Part shown: positions 54,331 to 64,000 of the stretch, one piece after another
Layout: each line of letters opens with the position of its first letter
How positions within the stretch are numbered: the stretch's first letter is position 1
From: Casuarina equisetifolia
Taxonomy: Eukaryota; Streptophyta; Magnoliopsida; Fagales; Casuarinaceae
Length of the DNA: 64,000 nt
NCBI GenBank assembly: GCA_028551475.1
Contig: CM052358.1
Location: forward strand, 19,556,853-19,620,852
Reading direction: 5' to 3'
Notes under the pieces: model-generated
What the model was told of the DNA's origin: nothing
The model's database searches: none
The model's input: the letters and a program-made list of their open reading frames with translations, nothing else
Position numbers and translations under genes: made by a program

Positions 54331-57300
54331 ATGATAAACACAAGGCTATGAGAACATATAAATAGGAACACAAGTTTACATCATCAGCGAGTCACATTGT
54401 CAACACAAATTCCCCATTACAATACTTCTCCCCTTTTTAAAGATATTGTTCCCACACAAAACTTCTCTAAAGTTCCTCCAAATCTCTCCGCTTTTTACAT
54501 CATCGACACAGAGAAAAAGGTAGACTCCCCTTAAGAATAAGGTAGACAAGCATGAATCTTCCATATTACTCATGAGAATGATGCTCAAACTCATGCCAAA
54601 GGTACGTGGGATAATACAAGCATAGGGTTGAAGGAGAGATCATATAAGCTCAAAGGAGATAATACAGGTTATATTTAAAAAAGAACTCCCAGCACAAAAG
54701 AGTAATGCAGCATGTGGCAGAAAATCATTTAAGCATATAGTGACATGCAATAGTTCCAATAAGGAGTAAACAACATGAAAATTATGCATAGAAAATAAAC
54801 TCCCCCTCAAGGTAAGATGTTAACATCGTAAATGCATAGAGAGGTTTGTTATTTTTAGCAGAAATAGTACTTCGTCACTAATAATATAAGAGTGAATGTA
54901 GGAAGGATAGTACCTGGATTTTGTTAACAAAGAAGAATTGACAAGTTATACTTGGTATACCATCGAAGTGTATAGAGTTTCTCCCTAAATCATGAGTTGT
55001 ACGCAGCTTGGTACAATATTAAGCAAAAGCAACCATACATCGATTGGAATATTGTGGAGATGGACTAGACTTGAGAGTTATTAGAGTGTTCTCAATGGGA
55101 GGTAGTCATAAAAAAACAACTCCCTTTTAATCAGAGCTATATAAGAGATTGGCATGTACACTATGTGAACTTCCCCAAAATGTTAGGTTAAAAAGGTTTT
55201 GGTGGGGGAGCACGAAAGGCTATTTTGAAATAGCCTCACAAGTTTTTCAAAAGAATTTACTAGTCAGTCAGTTTGAAAAGTTTGTAAAAATGACCAGCAA
55301 CTTTCCTACATAGAAAAATGGATTTGGATTAACCATGAATTAGGTTTTTAATAAAGTGTTTCAAACAAGGATCCACTACAAAAAATTCCCTCATAGAGTA
55401 CAAAGCAACAACACTTCAATATGCACAGTAGTACAGGGTAAATGCATCACAGCACACTAAACAAAGCAAACATTCTATAAGGAGATTAAGGTACTTATCA
55501 TCAATGATATAGTATCAATTAACAAGTAGATGAGTGTATAAAATAATGCAGACTCCCCTTGCAAGTATGCAGAACAAAAGACATAGCATACACAACAACT
55601 ATGTTGTTGTATTTAGCTTTTGAAAATGATTCAAAGTTATCTCTCAAATAGGTGTTTTGAAAGACTAATTTCTTTTTTGGCTAGTCGGGGTTTTACGAGT
55701 TTTTGAAAGGAGCCAGTTTCACTTCTAGAATCTCTAGTTTTCACGTAAGAAACTTCAGCTATCATGGTGCTAGAAATGTTCTTCACATTAGTAAAGCACA
55801 ACGCAATAGGGATCTCAAGTTGCTATTTTAGTAATCATCATGAAAACAATTCATGAACTGCCTATAAAGAAAGATTTGAAGTTGTAAGAAAGATAGTTTT
55901 GAATCTAGAGGTGAGTTCAATTTTCTTGAGAAATAGTAAGACCAAATTTTGAGTTATAAGTTGATTAGAGAACCATCTAGTGAATATAAGTAACCAACTG
56001 ATTAGTGCAGGTTCAACAATTTTCCAACAAAGTTATATAGAAAATATATGCATGTAGAGTGTTGGATGAAATATGTTCATAACCTTCTCTAGAACGGACA
56101 ACAAAATAGAATGAAATGTTTGTACAATTCTATTAATCTAATATAAGGTCAGGCTATTAAGTAATATATAAGCATAATTCTCAAAATCCTGCGAGTGGAA
56201 ATAAACTAAGTATTTCTGCAACTCCACTCATTTTAAAGTATGATAGTGCAGTAAGAATTTTGATAATGTCTTCAACATTATGACACAGCTAGTAACTTAT
56301 TCAAGAACCAGTTTTTGAGATTTTGAACCAACTTGAACATCTAATATCACAAAGATAAGATTTGAAAATTCTGGTTCTCTGAGTGGAAAAAGGAATTTTG
56401 TTGTAGATCAGCAAGTATAAGAAAATATTCAGTCTCTTTAGAAGGAAATAGTCAGCTCAAACAAGAAGTCTCATTTCAATGATCACATCCAGACTCTTAG
56501 TCAAAAACTTTTATTTATTTAAAAAAAATTTATGTAAAGGATTTTCCAAGAATGAATTTTTCTTAAAATGGAGTAGCTACTGAGTTAAGATCAAAAAATG
56601 TTTTTAAAGTAGCTGTTTTGCTCTAAAATATTTATATCAGAAAATCTCTAATATAATGAGTCTCATTCAAATGCTATTTTTGAGTATGATCAAAACTCTG
56701 CGAATGAAGATACAATAGATATTAAGACAAATGACCGAGTTTTAGAGTCTGACATTAGACCACTTTTTTTAAGATTTGCATGATACTCAAAGACCTTTTT
56801 GCTTTCTTGAAAAGCTTTGTGAGTAAAAGTGGAAAGCATGGTTTTGAACATAAATATCACGATGCTGCAGAGAATATTAGCATTGTATAAGACAATAATA
56901 ATGTGGTCGAAAGCAGGCATAGATCTTTTTCGTCATGCTGCCATAATCAATGATGTCATTTTAGCGCAAGTGGGCACTACACATGCGTGGTATATCTTTA
57001 AGACATCACATCCGTTGCTAATGTATAGCTAATACTTCATGATACTGCGACACTCATTTTTGAAAGGTAGACTAATTTAAGGTCCTTCTAACAATCAAGC
57101 AGTTCAAGTCATATAAGCCAAAAGTTTCTTGATAAAAAAGAGTTTTTCACATTTGAACCAAAGAATCAATTTTTTTTAAAAAAATGAAGATGTTGAGCAC
57201 GTTATCAGTTATCGTTTAAATCAAATCATGATGTAGCAAATAGTAACATGTCAATAGGTTCTCAACGCCCCCTTAAACTAAGAAGGGAGTTAACACATTT

Positions 57301-59309
57301 ACCACTATGATTTTCCATATCAAGACTAACTGCTCAAAGGATGAAACATTTTAGTATTTTGGTCGTATAAGGAAAATAACATGTGGCATATACCAGAAGA
57401 TAGTCTCGGTTGTATTTTGTTAAGAATTGGTGCCTTTAAAAAAGTGATACCAAGAGTTTTTCGTTTCCAACAAAAGGTTTGCAAGGAGATTTAATTTGCC
57501 AAATAAAATAGCTTTGTAATTCAAAGAAACTTTCAGCTTAATGACATAGAACAAAGAAATTTCTCTCCATAAATGGATCACCATTTTGGAAAAAAGGGAT
57601 AAAAGTAAGGTTATAACTTTTTCAGAAATCTTCCTTTTTGAGAAATAATCTTTCATACCAGGATTCAATTTCGAAAACATAAAAAATTGTCTCCTTTGAA
57701 TATCATCCAAGTATGCAAATCCATCAAGAGGATATTTCTAAGCACACACTTTAAAGCAAAAGCACAATAACAAACATCGATGACTAATAGGTTATACAAT
57801 ACTTTGCAAAAAATATTTTAAAATTAGCAAATGATTTAGGCCATAAAAAGAACTTCAAAATCAATTCATGATGCAGAGTAATGGATTTAGTAAAAATTCT
57901 CCCCCTTTCAAGTTATTACAAAAGTCTTGCATTTAATCACACAACATGGGAACGTTAAGTTTTCATTTTAACATCATGTACCACACAAAAATAATTAACT
58001 CTTTTAAAAAAATTGAGTTTGGCATTTCTCTAATCAAAAGGAAAAATTGTCTAGTATGAAAAAAGAAGAGTGTGGCCGAATTTTTCAGAAAAGTATTTTG
58101 AGGATGTTTTAGTGCAATTTTGATATCCTTCTTTCCAACACCATAATGTAGAAATTTTATTTCAAAGGTATTGGACACATGAGTAGTATGCAAGATCTTC
58201 ATAATCCATAAGTGGAGATAAATTTCGAAAATAATTTGCACATTGAAAGATTACAAGCAATCCTAAAGAATAATCCATTGAGTTCAAAACCTTTTCTTGC
58301 ACATTGAAACCAATATTTCATCCTCAAAGCAGATTTTGATAATTTAAAAACAATAGTTAAAAATTTAAAATTTTTGGTTCCCGTTTTGAAGGACCAAAAA
58401 AATAAAAAATAAAAAGAAATCCTTTCTTAAAGAAAAAGAATCTCGGCCCTTCTTTTTGTTTTTGTATCAATTTTCAAAGAAAATGTGGTTTGCATGATCA
58501 GCTCAACCATTTTGGGGCTTTTGATATGAAAGTTTATGCTATAGATATTTCTTCAAAAGATGAAGGTGATTTTTTAAATTCAGATTTTTGAATCCAAAAT
58601 ATTTCGAAAATGATATCCCTTGACTTTTGCTAAACTACTGTTGTTTAGTATACTTTAAAACCAAGTTTGAATGCTATTTCCAATTTTTTTTTGAAAGTAG
58701 TACACCAAAAATAGTTAACAAAATTATTGTTTGTTGTTCTTACCATTTTAGACTTACTTTAGTGGTCACTACTTTGATGAGGATGCTTTTGCTTTCTCTC
58801 TAAATGCAGAGATCCCCATGGACCATATAGTAGGAGAGGTAGGCAAGATTTCTTTCCTTTTGTGTTAAGTTTAGAATTGACCTCCTCCTCTTGTATTTTT
58901 TCCTACTCCTCAACAATAGACAGGTTAGAAAGCCCACAAATAGTGCTATTATTAAACTATAAAGCCTATAATTTCTGCCAAATCTAATGAGTAGTTTCAC
59001 ATGCAGCTATTGCATAATAGATATATTAACTAATAGCACAATATAGCATATGCATGGCTCTATAGTTTCTTTGCATATCTTAGGTTTCCTTTTTTGTCCA
59101 ATTCTTGTCCTCTCCCTTAGGCAACTTTATTTCTTTTTCTATGGCACTCTATGCATGAATTCAAAACCTAAGATAAAGGTTTTCATTAAGTTCCTTCACT
59201 GTTCAAAATTTGTTCCCTTAAAGTAGAAAGGCTTGCTATATTTCATAATGGTTGCAACCATCCTAGGGATATTCTTAGGTGTCTAAATAGATACAAAGCA
59301 TACTCTAAA

Positions 59310-59327
59310 GCCTACTTCAATACCACA
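59310..59327 (-). other. Primer-binding-site-like sequence (tRNA-iMet type)
   Basis: Directly inside the 5' LTR, the minus strand reads TGTGGTATTGAAGTAGG, a degenerate match to the plant tRNA-iMet PBS TGGTATCAGAGC, one or two bases from the LTR edge. Confidence 0.6.
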
Positions 59328-60756
59328 TGTTGGGTCCATAAAGGCAACCTAAGAGGGAGGGTGGGGGGAATTAGGTTTCTTATTCTAGATTGTAATCTTC
59401 CTAACTACTTCCCTTCATTACTTATTGCATAATCTCAACTAAGTTAATACCCTATGAAAAGATAACAAAAATTAATAGATGGATCTAATATATTATTGCA
59501 ATAAGGAATTCTATTAAACACAATATAGTAATAAATATGGAAACATAAACAAGCTACAAGTTTAATGTACAAAAGTTAAAATAAGTTTGCAGTCTTAAGC
59601 ACTACTAATTGTGTGCACTTTAAATACTAAGAATCCAAATAGTTTTAAGATAATCACATATAAGATCAAATAGTGAGATAAAAGAGAAAATGCTCATAGA
59701 TTTTTAAATGATTGGAAAATATCTTCCAACCTACTTCTTTTAATAAAGCTTTAAAGGGTTCCATTAGATTTTGAGTGATTGGATTATCACATCCAATCCA
59801 CCTCCTTTAACCTATCGTCAAAGAGTACTAAGCATAGTAATCCCTTGGATTACCAATTACAAGAGTTTAGAATACAACATAGTGTCAACCTTATAATACA
59901 ACAAACCAAGGCTTCGTAAGATATCATACATAAAATCCCTAAATGATAACAAGTTTACATTATCATAATTTAGCAATAAATTGCTAATTGTATAATAGGA
60001 GACAATCAAACATCAATCAATAGTACACAGTAAGAAAATCTACCAAAGCTAAATAGGAAAGGACACCACAAATAGATTTCTTTTGGAGGCTTGGATTTGT
60101 TTTTAGATTTCTCTTCTACATGAATGCATTGGAAAAACTCTCAGTTTGAAATTCATTTTCAGCCTTTTTTGTAAACAATGGCTCCAACATCTCTTCTTTA
60201 AAGTCTAGCATCTCTGTTGTCTAGGCTTGTAGGTCATCATTAGAAATTTCAAAATAGTCACCTTGGTAGAACGGTTGAAAGAGTCTCTATGGTGGCACCT
60301 TTTTCTTTTTTCTTTTTTGAAGCCTTTTCTTTAATTTTGTTCTTCTTTTGTCCTAAGTCTCAAGCTAGGCTTTCTCTTATATGGGTTGACCTTTTTGGCT
60401 TTCTTATTATGCACAAGCCGGCCTTTCTACATGGGCTTATTTTCTTTTAATTTAATTCAATCGTAGGGCATACATGCCTTTTTCTCTTTAGTCCAACACA
60501 ACTTCCTTTGTAGGCCTTATTAGATATAGGCAATACAAGTTAAAAATCCATCAAAGTATAGGGTCCATTCTAAACAAATACAAAAGCCATGAGATATTTC
60601 TTCCAATAGCAATCTCCATGAAAACATTATTGTATTATTCTTATGAATATATGAGTTTTGACACAGAGGAATATTAAGGATTATAAGTATGTGATCATGA
60701 AGATAAGTACAATATTAACAATCATCATTAAAAATATTAGTTTACTCCACTCAACA
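59328..60756 (-). repeat. 5' LTR of LARD-like element, 1,429 bp
   Basis: Minus-strand start TGTTGAGTGGAG, end ...GGACCCAACA. It is collinear with the 3' LTR at 52,916-54,311 with many transitions and small indels. Confidence 0.88.
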
Positions 60757-60761
60757 CATGT

Positions 60762-63700
60762 TACTCATAGTGTTGCCTTTGAGCTCCTTACTCCTTAGTC
60801 CCCTGCTACTTTGTCCTTGTAATGTCAGTGAATCAAATTGGTTGTACCTTGTTAGATCTCCTTATGGCTATTAAAACTTGTCAAGGATAGAGTGGGATAT
60901 AAATCTTGTCCCCTATATGGAATTAGACATATCCTCTACTCATAACATATGATTTCTTCATTCTACTTTGCATTGTTACTAGCTTTTCTTGGAGTTGCTT
61001 CAAAACTTGATCATAATTGTAGAGCTTCCTATCAATAAACTTAGTAAAAATGGAAACTAGGACATAGGTTAATAAGGGTAAAGGAAGCCTCCCATATATG
61101 ATCTCATAGGGAGTTTTGCCATTGGCAATTTACACATTAGCATTATAATAATAGGAAGCCCAAGGTAGCCACTTACAACATTCTCTTTATCAATCCCTCA
61201 TAAAGCACCTTAAATACATTTGGATGACTTGGTTACCTACCTTAGTTTGGATAACAAATTGGGGATGATTTGTAGTGACATGTTAAAACTAGTGCCTTAA
61301 AGCCTAAATAACTCTTGCCAAAAGAGAATAATGAATGTAGCTCCTTTGTTACTTGAGGCATACCATATAGTTTAAAGGTATTCTTAAAGAATACTTGGGC
61401 TATGGTGGAGACTGTGTATAAAGGGGAAATAGGTATGAAATATCCAAACTTAGACAATCTATTTATAATGATGAAAATAATTATCTTACCTTGATAACTA
61501 GGTAGTCTATCTATGAAATCCATAAATATATCTATGAACATTTGAGTATGGATGAGCAAGGGTTGAATGAGGCCTAAAGGTTAGAGGTTCTCTCATTTGT
61601 TTTGCAAATGTACCTTGCAATGCTTGACAAAACATTATACATCCTTACTCATGTGTCTTGAGTAAAAAATTGCCTCTATTTTGTGTAGTGTCTTATGTTA
61701 CCCTTCATGGGTATTATGATAGAGTTCTTGTAATATGGTAGCAATTAGATTAGAATCCTCTAATAAGAAGATCCTATTCCTTTAAAAATTACCCCATTCC
61801 TAATTTCCCATGGGCCTATAGATTCTACTACTAAGATGTTCTTCACGAGTTCCTAGGTTATGAGACAGTCTTGCATTCCCTCCTTGACAACCTCAATCCA
61901 AAAGGGTAAAAGGCTAGATATTCTCTCAGCTTTCCTTTAGTCTCATGTCTACTTTTCTAGAAAATGCATTTATTGCCTCATTTGCATTACCAAGTTTTTA
62001 CTCAATGAAGTTGCAATTTTCTATTCCCACAAGCACTTTAAACTCCTTTGATCTATTCTTACTACAAAAGGCTTACCTAAAAGATAATGCCTCAACCTCA
62101 AGATATTCGTAATGAAAGCCAACATTTTCTTATTTTAAGTGGATAAAACAACATTCCTTCCATGTAATCCTTTGTTGAAATACAGTATGAGACAAGCTTT
62201 TTGCAATAAAATTGCCCCCATAATAGTCCCACTAGTATCACACTTAATTGTAAAGGGTTTAATAAAGTTAAGAAGGGCTAGAATAAGAGTACCCATGAGC
62301 AAATGTTTTTATCTTTTGAAATGCTTCTTGTGCCTTCTCATTCTACTTAAAGGAATGCTTCTCATTAGGGTTTTAACTATACTTCCACACCTTTGTACAA
62401 ATTCCTATAATACCTTTTAAGGCTTATAAATCCCTTCATTTCCTTTATATTTTTTCATTAAGGTCATTTTATGACTACCTTAATCTTTTCATCTTCCACA
62501 AAAACTCCATCACCAAAAATTATATGGCCTAAGAAACTTACTAAGCTCTATTTGGATGTACATTTAGATTTCTTTATTAAAACTTTGTGAGTTCTTAGCT
62601 TTTCAAACATTGCTTTTAGATGTTATAATTGTCTTGCCTAATTTGTACCATAAACTAAGATGTCATTAAAAAAATACTAAGGTAATCTCCTTAAGTAGTT
62701 CATTGAAAACTGAGTTATTAAGGGCTTGGGAGGTTAATAGGGCATTAAATAACTTGAAAGGCATTACCATGAACTCATAATGTCCATGGTGTGTCCTAAA
62801 GGCTATCTTATGTACATTCTCAAGGTCTATTCATATTTAGTAGTAACTAGGCTATAAATTTAGTTTAGAAAAGACTTGGGCTCTTCATGACTCATCTAGC
62901 AACTTGTCTATTATTGGAATGAGAAATTTGTCCCTAATGATCTATTGGTTCATGGCTATAAAATCCATACATAACCGCCACTCTCCATTAGATTTATTTA
63001 CTTTTATAACTAGGCATAAGGATTGGCACTAGGTCTAATTGTGCCTGCTTCTAACAATTCATCCACAATCTTCTCAATTTTAACCCTTTGGTGTTAGAGG
63101 TATCTATAAGGGTGGACATATACAAGATTCACCCTTTTAGAGAAATCTTATGGCCATGAAACCTTTTTTGGAGTAGCCCCACTAGCTCTAAGAATAGATC
63201 TTCAAATTATTCTAACAAGTGATCTAACTTTGGCTTACGGTTTTAGCAAGATTTCCCTAAAATTCTCAAGGTTTCCTAGCCTTGCATGTTTTCTTCCTCA
63301 TATGCCAACAATTTTGTCCCTTAGGCAACCTTTCTAACTCTTTCAACTTTATATTTTTCTTAGGACTTTTCATGGTTTTCTTCCTTATCCTTTACACATT
63401 TTCCCTTCCTTTCTTTCTATTAGTGGAACCTTTGAGCTAGATCAATGTTTCTTTTACACAAGCTCAATCCCTATAATTCAGAAGTCCCACAATGTTTCCC
63501 AAAGTTCTTAACCATTGGACCGCCAAAATTACTTTACACCCCTATAGAGATAATGAATAAAATTCTATCTCCATGATTAGTCCTTGTAATACCATTCTAA
63601 CTCCTTTCCACTACCCTTGCCTATCTAAATTTCCTCCTTTTATTATTGTGACATAGATTTTCCTCATATACTTAACCTCTAATCTCAACTTTCTAGCTAA

Positions 63701-64000
63701 TTGGTAGTTCACAAATTTTATTATTGGAATTAACTAGAAAATTAATCTCTTGTCCTTGGCTCACTATAGTCCCTCAAACCATTATAATCCTAAGGGCAAG
63801 GGTGCCATACATGGTAATCATGAAAATCTCCACATGTTCTTCCTCATTCCCTAAATTAGTTATGGTCCTACTATTTAGGGTGACATACATAGTATTCACA
63901 AAAGCCTTAATTTGTTCCTCCCTTTCTTCTTGGACCTTACCTTCCACTTCTACATAATCAAATTCTTCCTTACACATTTATGCCCTTGCAATATGAATAT
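60762..64000 (-). mobile_element. Decayed Ty3/Gypsy element, continues past window end
   Basis: The minus strand carries Gypsy integrase at 61,242-61,559 (MDFIDRLPSYQGKIIIF, NRLSKFGYFIP, QVFFKNTFKLYGMP). A reverse transcriptase remnant with a NDILVYG-like motif lies at about 62,647-62,680, and RNase H debris lies between them. The order is that of Gypsy pol on the minus strand. Stops are frequent. The part beyond 63.2 kb would be protease and gag but shows no clear motif. The LARD-like element has inserted at its downstream side, so its 3' end may lie to the left of 52,916. Confidence 0.75.

Larger units (their letters stand above)
52916..60756 (-). mobile_element. Full-length non-coding LTR retrotransposon (LARD-like)
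   Basis: Two direct repeats of about 1.4 kb flank a 5,016-bp interior. Both begin TGTTGGGT on the plus strand and end ...AACA. Beside the outer ends are cacgt (52,911-52,915) and catgt (60,757-60,761), a 5-bp target-site duplication with one C-to-T change. A polypurine tract (54,312-54,330) and a PBS-like site (about 59,310-59,327) both indicate minus orientation. The interior has no frame longer than about 100 codons and no gag or pol motif on either strand. This is the form of a large retrotransposon derivative that moves with proteins made elsewhere. Frequent substitutions and indels between the LTRs point to an old insertion. Confidence 0.85.

Noticed and set aside
57420..57710. 96-codon minus-strand frame as a possible gag/pol piece of the LARD-like element
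   Set aside because: No retroviral or retrotransposon motif; a frame of this length is expected by chance in 5 kb of AT-rich DNA.

Overview
The window is nuclear DNA of a plant, most probably a woody dicot. Coding exons are embedded in AT-rich sequence with many small GT-AG introns, and there are dinucleotide microsatellites and several generations of decayed LTR retrotransposons. Gene content and structure would fit a grapevine-like genome, but that is a guess. No rRNA, tRNA, organellar, bacterial or viral genes were seen.

Four protein-coding genes can be assembled to a full reading frame. (1) A ten-exon fatty acyl-CoA reductase (FAR) on the minus strand at 6,501-10,619 encodes 491 aa. Beside it lies a ruined FAR copy at 557-4,372 (minus), whose first two exons sit in the opposite orientation at 4,523-4,794 (plus). 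(2) A ten-exon HIRA histone-chaperone gene on the minus strand at 17,064-24,465 encodes 1,040 aa; its C-terminus carries a ten-residue tandem repeat. (3) An intronless PPR-DYW gene on the plus strand at 29,092-31,728 encodes 878 aa and closely resembles Arabidopsis At2g27610. (4) An eleven-exon subtilisin-like protease (SBT) on the minus strand at 45,446-49,633 encodes 757 aa. A second SBT copy at 32,869-36,331 is a pseudogene.

The two SBT copies lie in a direct segmental duplication: unit 1 about 31,681-37,797, unit 2 about 44,242-50,525. Its left edge falls inside the last codons of the PPR gene, so unit 2 begins with an orphan DYW tail. Unit 1 has lost the SBT signal-peptide exons, carries a 2-nt frameshift and a destroyed splice acceptor, and has gained a 458-bp solo LTR. 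A 370-bp stretch of exon 6 is identical in both copies although its flanks differ by several percent, which looks like gene conversion. Between the units lies a nest of decayed elements: a Copia gag scrap, a minus-strand Gypsy, then Copia pol with its 3' LTR.

From about 50.5 kb to the end the DNA is transposon-derived. There is a tandem array of LTR/PBS-like units, a putative LTR, and a complete but non-coding LTR retrotransposon at 52,916-60,756. The latter has LTRs of about 1.4 kb, a 5-bp target-site duplication, a PPT, and a PBS-like site. A minus-strand Gypsy element fills the rest and runs off the window. The four intact genes show no sign of working in one pathway; they are independent neighbours (wax or suberin alcohols, H3.3 deposition, organelle RNA editing, cell-wall proteolysis).
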